The notes: generated from the sequence alone by a model not told the origin. 10,586 nt of DNA from Erysipelotrichaceae bacterium (GCA_021200395.1 JAJQGQ010000042.1:1-10586), one strand, 5' to 3'. Positions 1-6,537 are shown, numbered from the stretch's first letter. Numbers and translations: made by a program.

Positions 1-93
1 ATATAAATGTGTCATTGGTGAAAAATAATTAATAATAAAAATAACAATAACAGAAAATAAAATATGCATAAAAGCATCTATGATAACACGCAA
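1..93 (-). CDS. possible start of a small membrane protein, cut by the window edge
   Basis: A minus-strand frame stays open from a TTG at 91-93 to the window edge (31 codons). An ATG at 67-69 is an alternative start. The visible peptide is very hydrophobic, with a stretch like FSVIVIFIINYF that would form one membrane helix. A GAGGTG ribosome-binding-like sequence precedes the TTG by about 6 nt, but it lies inside the descending arm of the recR terminator. In Bacillus the small membrane protein gene bofA lies just downstream of recR, which makes a small membrane gene plausible here, but I see no diagnostic similarity. AT-rich intergenic DNA could give the same frame by chance. Confidence 0.25.
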   Translation of the reverse strand, partial: MRVIIDAFMHILFSVIVIFIINYFSPMTHLY

Positions 94-126
94 AAAAATC
101 ACCTCATATAATATATGAAGTGATTT
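92..126 (-). terminator. Rho-independent terminator after recR
   Basis: On the minus strand positions 126 to 96 fold into a nearly perfect hairpin. AAATCAC pairs with GTGATTT, then one G-U pair, then TCATATA-type pairs up to a tiny loop. A run of T (95-92) follows directly. The stem overlaps the recR stop codon (127-125), so it ends the dnaX-ybaB-recR transcript. Confidence 0.85.
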
Positions 127-718
127 ATATTTTCTTTCTACCTTCTAAGGATTTTAATAATGTTAATTCATCAGCATAATCTAAATTGCTACCCATAGGT
201 AAACCATTTGCTATTCTTGTTGTATTTACATTTTCTTTGCTTAATAGTTTTGCTAAATATAAAGCTGTTGTTTCCCCTTCTCTAGTAGGATTAGTAGCAA
301 TAATAACTTCTTTAACATCGTCATTTAAACGATTAAATAAAGAATGGACATTTAAATCATCTAATGTCTTACCATCCATAATAGACATAGTGCCATGTAA
401 AACATGATAAAGACCATGGTATTCTTTTAACTTTTCCATAGCAAAAACATCTTTAGATGTTTCTACAACACAAATAATAGATTTATCACGAGATTCATCT
501 TTGCATATATCACAAGTATCACCTTCACAAATATGACCACATATTTTACAATATTGGATATTCTTTTTAAAATTAATGAGTGAATTGGATAATCTTTGAA
601 CATCTTCCTGATTCATATCTAAAACATGATATGCCAGTCTTTGAGCTGCTTTATTTCCAATACCAGGAAGCATTTTAAAGCATTCAACCAATTCTTCAAA
701 GCTTTGTGGATATTCCAT
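125..718 (-). CDS. recR: recombination mediator protein RecR
   Basis: RecR acts with RecO and RecF in the cytoplasm to load RecA on SSB-coated single-stranded DNA at gaps and stalled forks. The 197-residue protein has the family's usual length and layout. There is an N-terminal helix-hairpin-helix (around residues 17-30, LPGIGNKAAQRLAYH) and a four-cysteine zinc finger (C57, C60, C69, C72). A Toprim domain runs from about residue 81 to 170, with the acidic start CVVET and ATNPTREGE. The C-terminal part (NGLPMGSNLDYAD) is typical. The ATG shares its A with the ybaB stop (TAATG), so translation is probably coupled. It is the last gene of the dnaX operon and runs straight into a strong terminator. 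No key residue is missing. Confidence 0.97.
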   Translation of the reverse strand: MEYPQSFEELVECFKMLPGIGNKAAQRLAYHVLDMNQEDVQRLSNSLINFKKNIQYCKICGHICEGDTCDICKDESRDKSIICVVETSKDVFAMEKLKEYHGLYHVLHGTMSIMDGKTLDDLNVHSLFNRLNDDVKEVIIATNPTREGETTALYLAKLLSKENVNTTRIANGLPMGSNLDYADELTLLKSLEGRKKI

Positions 719-1026
719 TATAAGAATGCTGATACATCAACACCATTGGTAATCTTATTTAATGTATCTTCCTTTTCTTTATTTATTTTAGTGATCATTT
801 GATTAATGGTAATCATTAGTAAAGCTTCTATATCATCTTGGTTATCTCTATTAAATTTGTCTTTATCAATATGTAAATCAATGATTTCTAGATTACCCTT
901 CATTACTCCTGTGATAATATTTCCCTGTGATTTAATATCAAATGTTTGCTCATCAAATGACTTTTTAGCTTTATTGACTTTTCTTTGCATTTGCTGAGCT
1001 TGTTGTAATAAATTGTTAAAATTCAT
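718..1026 (-). CDS. ybaB: YbaB/EbfC family nucleoid-associated protein
   Basis: A 102-residue protein of the YbaB/EbfC family: small dimeric DNA-binding proteins found in most bacteria between dnaX and recR and thought to coat or organise DNA. The sequence starts with the expected Gln/Met/Lys-rich amphipathic helix (LLQQAQQMQRKVNKAK). A beta-rich core follows, in which GNIITGVMKGNLEIIDLHID matches the family's vulnerable 'G..v.v...G...v..v.id' pattern. It ends in a long charged helix (residues about 65-93). Its start overlaps the dnaX stop by one base and its stop overlaps the recR start by one base, so all three are likely co-translated. Assignment rests on both sequence pattern and position. 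Confidence 0.93.
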   Translation of the reverse strand: MNFNNLLQQAQQMQRKVNKAKKSFDEQTFDIKSQGNIITGVMKGNLEIIDLHIDKDKFNRDNQDDIEALLMITINQMITKINKEKEDTLNKITNGVDVSAFL

Positions 1027-2792
1027 TATTTTTTCTCCTTATATTCTGTTATATCTGAACCAAATAAATCTATTGCATAAGTATAGGCTTCACTAACATC
1101 TTCATGATCTAAATCATGAGAATCAATATGTTTTAATGTTAGTTCATGAGGTTTAGGTAATTGATTTTGTCTTTTTAATAATATAAACTGTTTGCGCATT
1201 TCTTTAAAAGCATCACTTTGTATAGCTACGAAACGATATTCATCACCTAATACTTCTTTTAAAAATGTACTTAACTGTTTGTAATTTTTATAATAATTGA
1301 CTGCATTAACAGCTGGCTGATGTTCAAAGGAAATAACTAAACCACCAGGACATGCTGCAACTGGTGTGCCATCACATAACATAGCTGCGCTTTTTGCAGT
1401 ATTCAGATTTGCAAGATAACGTTTAATAATAGGCCAGCGTTCTTGTATATTTTCAAGAATGGAACGTTGAGCTTGTACCAATATATTCATAATATCTGCA
1501 TTATCTACTATAATATCATCATTCACTTGCTGTTCTACGTCTTCAGTCTGTTCAAATTCAAAAGTTGGTACTTCTTCATCTATGACTTCTTCTACATAAG
1601 TTTCAACAACCTCTTCAACTGTATCGTTATCTTCAATTTCTTGTTTTTCACTTACCTGAGTTTCTAAAACAACTTGATCAGGCACTTTAACCCTTTCAAC
1701 TTCAACAACTTTTTCTTCTTTAACTTGATTACAAATCTTTAAAATAGCTAATTCAAAATAAATAGATGGATTAATAACTTTAGCATATTTTTCACTAGCA
1801 TCCATTAATATATCAATCATAGAAAAAGCTTCTTCACATGAAATATATGGAACGATAGAATCAAGATAACTCTTAGATAAAACAAATAAGATAGATTCAT
1901 CGTTAGTATTACGATAAATAATAATATCTTTTAAAATATCAACCAAATCTAAAGTCAAACGTTTAATATCTACACCTTTTGTTTTCATTTGATCCAACAA
2001 TTGTAATGCTTTTTTCATATTTCTAGTAAGTAATACCTTAATAAGATCAATTTTCTTTTCTAATGAAATAAGACCATATACAGTATTAACATCTTCTAAA
2101 GTTAAATGTTGATCATTATAAGCAACACATTGTTCTAAAATAGATAATGCATCTCTCATACCACCATCAGCCAATTTAGCAATTAATTGTAAAGCATCAT
2201 CATCACATATAAAACTTTCTTTATCTACAATAACTTTCATACGCTTGACAATATCTTCATTACTTAACTTAGTAAAATCAAATCTTTGACAACGTGAAAT
2301 AATTGTAGGTAAAATTTTATGCACTTCAGTTGTTGCCATAATAAATATAACATGTTCAGGTGGTTCTTCTAATGTTTTAAGTAATGCATTAAAGGCACCA
2401 GGGGTCATCATATGAACTTCATCTATGATATAAACTTTATATTTACTTTGTGTAGGTGCATAATTGATTTTATCAATTAAATCTCTAACTTCATCAACAC
2501 CATTATTACTAGCAGCATCTATTTCTATAACATCAGGATGAATACCTTGTGTAATTTGCTTACAGTTTTCGCATTCATTACAAGGTTTGCTATTTCCTGT
2601 ACAATTAACTGCTTTAGCAAGTAATTTGGCAATAGTTGTCTTTCCTGTTCCTCTAGGTCCACAGAAAAGATAAGCATGAGCAATTTTATTTTCAGCAATT
2701 GCATGTTTTAATGTTGTAACAATATGTTCTTGTCCTGCAACATCATCAAATGTTTGTGGACGATAAACACGATATAAAGCTTTATATGCCAT
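1026..2792 (-). CDS. dnaX: DNA polymerase III subunit gamma/tau (clamp loader)
   Basis: This is the motor subunit of the clamp loader, which opens the beta sliding clamp with ATP and places it on primed DNA. The 588-residue protein begins MAYKALYRVYRP, the standard family start. It carries Walker A GPRGTGKT (45-52), zinc-binding cysteines C64, C71, C74 and C77, Walker B YIIDEVH with D124-E125, the SRC arginine-finger motif (166-168) and sensor 2 GGMRDA (210-215). A strongly acidic, low-complexity linker (about 357-430) leads to the C-terminal tau part. I chose the ATG at 2792 because AAGGAG lies 9 nt upstream (2802-2807). An in-frame ATG 21 codons further up has no such site and encodes no family sequence. 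Its stop overlaps ybaB. No convincing promoter is visible between the start and the IS element. Confidence 0.97.
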   Translation of the reverse strand: MAYKALYRVYRPQTFDDVAGQEHIVTTLKHAIAENKIAHAYLFCGPRGTGKTTIAKLLAKAVNCTGNSKPCNECENCKQITQGIHPDVIEIDAASNNGVDEVRDLIDKINYAPTQSKYKVYIIDEVHMMTPGAFNALLKTLEEPPEHVIFIMATTEVHKILPTIISRCQRFDFTKLSNEDIVKRMKVIVDKESFICDDDALQLIAKLADGGMRDALSILEQCVAYNDQHLTLEDVNTVYGLISLEKKIDLIKVLLTRNMKKALQLLDQMKTKGVDIKRLTLDLVDILKDIIIYRNTNDESILFVLSKSYLDSIVPYISCEEAFSMIDILMDASEKYAKVINPSIYFELAILKICNQVKEEKVVEVERVKVPDQVVLETQVSEKQEIEDNDTVEEVVETYVEEVIDEEVPTFEFEQTEDVEQQVNDDIIVDNADIMNILVQAQRSILENIQERWPIIKRYLANLNTAKSAAMLCDGTPVAACPGGLVISFEHQPAVNAVNYYKNYKQLSTFLKEVLGDEYRFVAIQSDAFKEMRKQFILLKRQNQLPKPHELTLKHIDSHDLDHEDVSEAYTYAIDLFGSDITEYKEKK

Positions 2793-2815
2793 ATGTATCA
2801 ACTCCTTGGACCATT

Positions 2816-2905
2816 GTACTAAACCGCTTACGCGGTAGTCTAGTACTTTTTTCATTTTTTGTTAAATTTATGTTATGACCATCTTTCTTATGATGGCTTT
2901 TTCTT
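2816..2905 (+). terminator. two hairpin + T-run sequences in the dnaX leader
   Basis: Two short inverted repeats lie upstream of dnaX. The first pairs GTACTA (2816-2821) with TAGTAC (2841-2846), with an inner GC-rich stem ACCGC/GCGGT (2823-2827 and 2832-2836), and is followed on the plus strand by TTTTTT. The second pairs CCATC (2879-2883) with GATGG (2892-2896), followed by CTTTTT. The T-runs fit plus-strand termination, yet no plus-strand gene lies to the left. On the minus strand they would be leader hairpins of the dnaX mRNA. Function unproven. Confidence 0.35.
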
Positions 2906-2926
2906 CTATACTAATATTGTCATATA

Positions 2927-3060
2927 ATGAGCTTGAAACTAAGGCAAGCTTCACATGGTGAATATATCATATTCAAACATGTGATGTGAAGGTTGCTTTA
3001 GTTATATTATGCGAAATCGCATGATTCACGCATAATAAAACGGAATAGTTTCAAGCTCAT
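2927..3060. repeat. interrupted palindrome able to form a three-branched fold
   Basis: A perfect 14-bp outer stem joins 2927-2940 (ATGAGCTTGAAACT) with 3047-3060. The left arm continues to 2956 and pairs with 2984-3002 at 17 of 19 positions (counting the shared ACT/AGT), capped by smaller inverted repeats (CACATG/CATGTG, GAATAT/ATATTC). The right arm is split by 44 nt (3003-3046) that hold their own hairpin (ATGCGA/TCGCAT, 3009-3022; ATTATGCG/CGCATAAT, 3006-3013 and 3029-3036). Together this gives a stem with two side branches. It is probably the left end or control region of the IS element. Confidence 0.8.
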
Positions 3061-3100
3061 TACGCGAAAGCGCGAGCGAAGAGAAGCGATTTCGCATAAT
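3006..3100. repeat. 15-bp inverted repeat ending at the integrase ribosome binding site
   Basis: ATTATGCGAAATCGC (3006-3020) is an exact inverted copy of 3086-3100. Between them sits a small CGC-GAAA-GCG hairpin (3063-3072). The second arm ends directly before the ribosome binding sequence AAGAAAGG (3102-3109). The first arm can instead fold on itself within the larger palindrome, so two exclusive structures are possible. Confidence 0.75.
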
Positions 3101-3118
3101 CAAGAAAGGATGATGTTT

Positions 3119-4012
3119 ATGTTTACAAATAAGATTAATGACAAAATTAAACAATATCCTGTCCTTCAGGAAACTGTTGATGCACTATCTCTCAAAAATG
3201 CTGCTCCACGTACTGTTGAAAACTATGTGTGTGGTATTTCCCGATTCCTTGATTTTATTCATTATGATAATGAATTTGATATCACAATTGAACATTTTCG
3301 TAATTTCATTGTATATCTTAACAGTACTTCACTTAGTAAGAATACTGTCAACTGCTACAATTCTCATATTCGTTTCTTCTTTAATGCTGTCCTTTTTAAA
3401 CCTGTGAATCCTTATGTTGTTCCCAAGTCCATTACTAGAAAAAAGGAAATTGCATATCTTTTTGATGATCAGGTTATTAGCCTTCTTAAATTGACTGCTG
3501 CTGATTCCAGGGATGACTGTGTTATTAAGCTTGCCTTGTGCTGTGGTCTTAGAATTAATGAGGTTGCCTCTTTAAGAATCTCTGATATCCACACCAAAGG
3601 CTTAAACAAGATTATTCATATTCGTCAATCCAAAAGAAACAACTCCAGAAACGTTCCAATGGATAACACTGTCTATTGTGCTATTCAGCGTTATGCTAAA
3701 GAATATCACATTAAGCCTGGATCTGATGATTACTTCTTTCAGTATAGAAAAGGACATAAACCTACTATCGAAACCATCAGAAGACATTTTAACTCTTACA
3801 TAGCTGCTGCTGGTATTACAACTCCTATTACTTTTCATGGACTTAGACATACTTACGCTGTCAACTTTCTAAGAGCTGGTGGTGATGTCTGTGTCCTTAA
3901 ATATCGAATGGGTCATAGTTCCCTCGCCTCTACATCCCGTTATCTTCATTTCTCATCCAATATGATGAATAATAATGTTTCCTTTATGGATAAGCTTTTG
4001 AAAGGAGTCTAG
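3119..4012 (+). CDS. IS91-associated tyrosine recombinase (phage integrase family)
   Basis: A 297-residue XerC/D-like site-specific recombinase that cuts and rejoins DNA through a covalent 3'-phosphotyrosine. The N-terminal SAM-like core-binding domain covers about residues 15-100. The catalytic domain follows with every active-site residue present: R145 in GLRINE, K172 in RQSKRN, H240 and R243 in HGLRH, H266 in MGHSS, and nucleophile Y275 in SRYLHF. I prefer the ATG at 3119 because AAGAAAGG (3102-3109) then has normal spacing; ATGs at 3110 and 3113 lie too close. The stop is 4 nt before the transposase start, and the transposase ribosome binding site lies in this gene's last codons. Some IS91-family elements carry such a gene, with an unclear role in transposition. 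It appears intact. Confidence 0.93.
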   Translation: MFTNKINDKIKQYPVLQETVDALSLKNAAPRTVENYVCGISRFLDFIHYDNEFDITIEHFRNFIVYLNSTSLSKNTVNCYNSHIRFFFNAVLFKPVNPYVVPKSITRKKEIAYLFDDQVISLLKLTAADSRDDCVIKLALCCGLRINEVASLRISDIHTKGLNKIIHIRQSKRNNSRNVPMDNTVYCAIQRYAKEYHIKPGSDDYFFQYRKGHKPTIETIRRHFNSYIAAAGITTPITFHGLRHTYAVNFLRAGGDVCVLKYRMGHSSLASTSRYLHFSSNMMNNNVSFMDKLLKGV

Positions 4013-4016
4013 TTTT

Positions 4017-5177
4017 ATGTCTACTACTATTTTTCAGCACATTCTTAGCTCTGAAAGAAAGAGCTATATGGACAAATTCTTTCTTGACAGTCATCATTTA
4101 AAAGCTTACAACTACATGGCTGCCTGTGGCACTGATGTATTTGGTTTCAATGCCTATGAATGTGAAGACTGTGACTACAAACGTATTCACTACAATTCAT
4201 GTGGCAATCGCAACTGTCCTTCATGCCAAGCCAAGCAGCGTGAAGAATGGATCTCAAAAATGTCTGAATTCCTTCTTGATATACCATATTTCCATGTTGT
4301 CTTCACTGTCCCTGATTCTCTCAATGATATCTTTCTTTACAATAAGAAGAAAATGTATAACCTTCTTTTCAGCACTTCTTCAAAAACTCTTCTTAAGGTT
4401 TCTGAAAAGTATTATGGACAGGTTGGATTTACATCAATTCTCCATACCTGGGGTCAGAATCTTTGGATTCACCCACACATCCACATGATTGTTTCAGGTG
4501 GTGGTTTAACCATTGATGAAAATGGTAATGATATTTTCAAAAAGGCTCCTGCTAATTATCTTGTCCCTGTTAAGGCTCTTTCAAAGATGTTTAGAGGTAA
4601 ATTCATTGATGGTATGAAAAAACTTCTGCTTGTTGACAACGATGGAAATCCGATTGATTTCAATGATGAATCATATAAAACTCTTATAGATGAACTTTAT
4701 TCTAAGGACTGGGTTGTTTATTCAAAGAAACCTTTTAATAATAATCAGGCTGTCCTTAACTATATTGGCAGATATTCTCATAGAGTTGCTATTACCAATT
4801 CCAGAATACTTAATTATGATGAAACTAATCATACTGTTACATTTAGATACAAAGACTACAAGGATAATTCTAAGCAAAAAGAAATGACACTGGATGCATT
4901 AGAATTTATCAGAAGATTCATGATGCATATAGTGCCATATGGATTCATCAAGATTCGTCACTATGGCTTCATGTCAAATAATACCCGAAAAACCAAATTA
5001 CCATTATGCCGTGAACTCCTGGGTCAACCAGCTCCCAAGAATATTGATCCTGATGACAGTGACCCCGATGACGACCAGAAAGACAAGGAATGCCGTTGCC
5101 CTAAATGTGGTGGCAAACTAATATGGTACTGCAATACATATCCGACACCCTGGTTTCATGATGATGATTCATCCTGA
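4017..5177 (+). CDS. IS91-family HUH/Y2 transposase
   Basis: This is a rolling-circle transposase that nicks one DNA strand and stays bound through tyrosine. Of its 386 residues, the N-terminal zinc-binding domain holds C49, C52, C62, C67 and C70 (CEDC, CGNRNCPSC). The HUH metal-binding motif is H154-I-H156 in HPHIHMIVSGGG. The tyrosine pair Y249 and Y253 lies in YIGRYSHRVAI, the Y2 arrangement and the same numbers reported for IS91 TnpA. Near the C-terminus there is a very acidic stretch (about 344-358) and a zinc-ribbon-like knuckle CRCPKCGG (359-366). AAAGGAG (4001-4007) gives a good start. The full-length frame and complete motifs suggest an active enzyme. Translation is probably coupled to the recombinase 4 nt upstream. 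Confidence 0.95.
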   Translation: MSTTIFQHILSSERKSYMDKFFLDSHHLKAYNYMAACGTDVFGFNAYECEDCDYKRIHYNSCGNRNCPSCQAKQREEWISKMSEFLLDIPYFHVVFTVPDSLNDIFLYNKKKMYNLLFSTSSKTLLKVSEKYYGQVGFTSILHTWGQNLWIHPHIHMIVSGGGLTIDENGNDIFKKAPANYLVPVKALSKMFRGKFIDGMKKLLLVDNDGNPIDFNDESYKTLIDELYSKDWVVYSKKPFNNNQAVLNYIGRYSHRVAITNSRILNYDETNHTVTFRYKDYKDNSKQKEMTLDALEFIRRFMMHIVPYGFIKIRHYGFMSNNTRKTKLPLCRELLGQPAPKNIDPDDSDPDDDQKDKECRCPKCGGKLIWYCNTYPTPWFHDDDSS

Positions 5178-5506
5178 AACAATCATAAAATATAATAAAC
5201 ATGTTTTCTCTGGGGTAAGGGGGCACTATGGACATTTTACCATAAAACACTGTACTATCAACAGTAGATAAATCAATTACCTTAGTTATTTTATCTGTTT
5301 TATATTCATTTTTACGTTTTGCCATATGGAAAGCCATCATAAGTTTTACATATACGGCGGTTAAGTACAATTAACTTAATTCAATTTTCTTTCTAATATA
5401 TAAATATTTGCTTATAGACAGACTTTGATATATGATATTCTTGAGTCTTTTTTTGTTTTACTGGTAGAAAATTGTTTAAGTTCATAATTTATTATATCAT
5501 AAAAAT
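5178..5506. other. non-coding right end of the IS element and junction to host DNA
   Basis: No supportable gene. It should contain the element's origin end, which in IS91 lies 3' of the transposase. Visible pieces are the palindromes AAACATGTTT (5197-5206) and CCATATGG (5322-5329) and the repeats ACTGT/ACAGT near 5250-5270 and TTAAGT/ACTTAA (5361-5366, 5374-5379). There is also a G-rich tract near 5212-5223. A 14-bp segment (5330-5343) is an exact inverted copy of 2887-2900 beyond the other end. I cannot place the junction. Confidence 0.5.
5420..5454 (+). terminator. likely plus-strand terminator downstream of the transposase
   Basis: AGACT (5420-5424) pairs with AGTCT (5444-5448), with an upper stem GATAT/ATATT, followed by seven T (5448-5454). 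It would stop transcripts leaving the IS element before they run antisense into the minus-strand genes. The stem is short and AT-rich, so strength is uncertain. Confidence 0.5.
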
Positions 5507-5532
5507 TAAAAAAAGGCATCTTCATGATGCCT
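5507..5532 (-). terminator. Rho-independent terminator after the membrane protein gene
   Basis: On the minus strand AGGCATC and GATGCCT (5514-5532) form a perfect 7-bp stem with a 5-nt loop, followed by a T-run (about 5514-5508). It lies 4 nt after the stop codon of the membrane protein gene. It separates the tadA side from dnaX, so dnaX must have had its own promoter before or after the IS insertion. Confidence 0.88.
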
Positions 5533-5536
5533 CTAA

Positions 5537-5950
5537 TTAATAATAATCCGAACCTCCAAAAGCAATACCTAACATCAATAATGGAACAGCGCAAATAAGA
5601 GCCATTGGAGCCAATCCAAGTCTTAAAAGACTATCTAACATTGTATATGAAGCAAAGCCTGATATAAGCAAACCTATGACAATACATGCCAAACAATTAA
5701 CAGCACTTGATACAAATTTTAAATCTATTGCAAGAAATAACCATGAACCAGCAATAACACTTAAAATAATTGTATATCTTTTATCATACCATTCCATAAA
5801 TTCGGAATTTCCACTAAATATAAAACCTAATGCATAAATTGATGCAATACCTAAAATCGATAGCCATATAGGATGCCCAGTAAAACCCAAATACAAACAT
5901 AATAAAATGAAAACTATGACAATGATAAATCTTAAAATAATAAATAACAT
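5537..5950 (-). CDS. small membrane protein of unknown function
   Basis: I do not recognise the family. The 137-residue product is almost entirely hydrophobic, with about five predicted membrane segments (roughly 2-22, 28-46, 58-75, 79-100 and 112-132). Short polar loops separate them, including GNSEFMEWYDKRY (47-59), which is the most characteristic soluble stretch. The short C-terminal end GGSDYY is polar. The ATG at 5950 has GAGGAGAG about 7 nt upstream, so the start is good. It follows tadA by 40 nt without a visible promoter or terminator between them, so it is probably co-transcribed with tadA. It has its own strong terminator directly after the stop. No signal peptide cleavage site or catalytic motif is evident. 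An accessory transporter part or a lineage-specific protein is possible. Confidence 0.82.
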   Translation of the reverse strand: MLFIILRFIIVIVFILLCLYLGFTGHPIWLSILGIASIYALGFIFSGNSEFMEWYDKRYTIILSVIAGSWLFLAIDLKFVSSAVNCLACIVIGLLISGFASYTMLDSLLRLGLAPMALICAVPLLMLGIAFGGSDYY

Positions 5951-5990
5951 ATCAATTCTCTCCTCATTTAATATGATAACATATATGAAA

Positions 5991-6431
5991 TTATTTTCTT
6001 TTACTTCTAAAATATTCTGATACTATCATCATACATGGTTTTTCTAACACACCACTAACAACTTCTGGATAATGATTAAATTGATGAGTCTTTAAATAAG
6101 TACTTAAGCCATCCCAAAGTTGACTTTTAGCTCCATAAACAACCTTACTTATTCTACTTTGAATAATGGCACCACTACACATAATACATGGTTCCAATGT
6201 TGTATATAAAATACAATCATCTAAATGCCATCTCCCTAATATTTGAGAAGCATGTTGAATAGCTAAAATTTCAGCATGAGCGGTTGCATCATGTAATGTT
6301 TCTTTTTGATTAAAAGCAGATGCAATGACTTTATTTTGATAAACAATAATAGCACCTATTGGAACTTCATCCACTAATAATCCTTTTTTAGCTTCTTGCA
6401 AAGCTAAATTCATATATTTCTCATCATCCAT
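5991..6431 (-). CDS. tadA: tRNA(Arg) adenosine-34 deaminase TadA
   Basis: TadA converts the wobble adenosine of tRNA-Arg(ACG) to inosine, so that one tRNA reads several CGN codons. The 146-residue protein is the usual short cytidine/deoxycytidylate-deaminase fold. It shows the start YMNLALQEAKKG, the zinc ligand and catalytic acid H52-A-E54 in TAHAE, and the second zinc motif P81-C82-x-x-C85 in LEPCIMCSGA. It ends in a basic helix (YFRSKRK). The substitution AKSQLWDG around 101-108 replaces the more common AKDPKxGA, a modest variation. AGGAG lies about 7 nt upstream of the ATG. Only about 16 nt separate the start from the 3' end of the SRP RNA, so an independent promoter could only lie inside that RNA gene. 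The tadA-SRP RNA order matches Bacillus. Confidence 0.95.
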   Translation of the reverse strand: MDDEKYMNLALQEAKKGLLVDEVPIGAIIVYQNKVIASAFNQKETLHDATAHAEILAIQHASQILGRWHLDDCILYTTLEPCIMCSGAIIQSRISKVVYGAKSQLWDGLSTYLKTHQFNHYPEVVSGVLEKPCMMIVSEYFRSKRK

Positions 6432-6447
6432 AAATTTCTCCTAATAT

Positions 6448-6530
6448 AAAAACCACTACACACGAACAGACATTCTTAATGCTGCTACCTTCCGATCCTG
6501 ACATGGTTCGAAACTGCCCATTGTAGTGGC
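6448..6530 (-). ncRNA. ffs: small SRP RNA (4.5S type)
   Basis: RNA of the signal recognition particle, which binds Ffh and targets nascent membrane and secreted proteins. On the minus strand the conserved Ffh-binding domain is plain: GTCAGG, then ATCGGAAGGTAGCAGC with its GGAA-type tetraloop (about 6480-6503). The ends pair as CCACTACA (6529-6522) with TGTAGTGG (6460-6453), followed by five T (6452-6448), which makes the closing stem also a terminator. At about 83 nt it is the short form and lacks the Alu domain of Bacillus SRP RNA. A TATAAT promoter lies just upstream. Ends are estimated from the promoter and T-run. Confidence 0.95.
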
Positions 6531-6537
6531 AAGAATC

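Larger units (their letters stand above)
2927..5454 (+). mobile_element. IS91-family insertion sequence with tyrosine recombinase (ends approximate)
   Basis: The element holds two plus-strand genes against the run of the host genes: a tyrosine recombinase and a zinc-binding HUH/Y2 transposase. That pairing is known in a subgroup of the IS91 family. The two genes use codons differently from the host genes, for example frequent CTT for leucine where the neighbours favour TTA, which suggests arrival by transfer. IS91 elements move by rolling-circle replication and make no target duplication, so ends cannot be placed from flanking repeats. I set the left end at the start of the big palindrome and the right end at the downstream hairpin. 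Both are estimates. The canonical 3' flank tetranucleotides GAAC or CAAG do not occur between 5178 and 5506 on the plus strand. Confidence 0.85.

Noticed and set aside
1026..1760. Programmed frameshift in dnaX giving a short gamma form
   Set aside because: The acidic linker has short A-runs such as GAAGAAAAAG, but I see no A-AAA-AAG heptamer with a following stem as in Escherichia coli.
2793..2855. N-terminal extension of dnaX by 21 codons
   Set aside because: The extension encodes the leader hairpin and no family sequence, whereas the ATG at 2792 has AAGGAG at correct distance and the standard MAYKALYRVYRP start.
2927..3100. CRISPR array or direct-repeat array suggested by repeated GCGAAA-type words
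   Set aside because: The repeats are inverted and nested, without regular spacers; they are hairpin arms.
5101..5370. 89-codon minus-strand open frame overlapping the transposase end
   Set aside because: No ribosome binding site, no recognisable family, and it runs antisense through the transposase gene and the IS right end. A remnant gene cannot be excluded.
5178..5506. Right end of the IS element by the IS91 target rule
   Set aside because: Neither GAAC nor CAAG is found on the plus strand here, so the rule does not place the junction; the element may use another target sequence.
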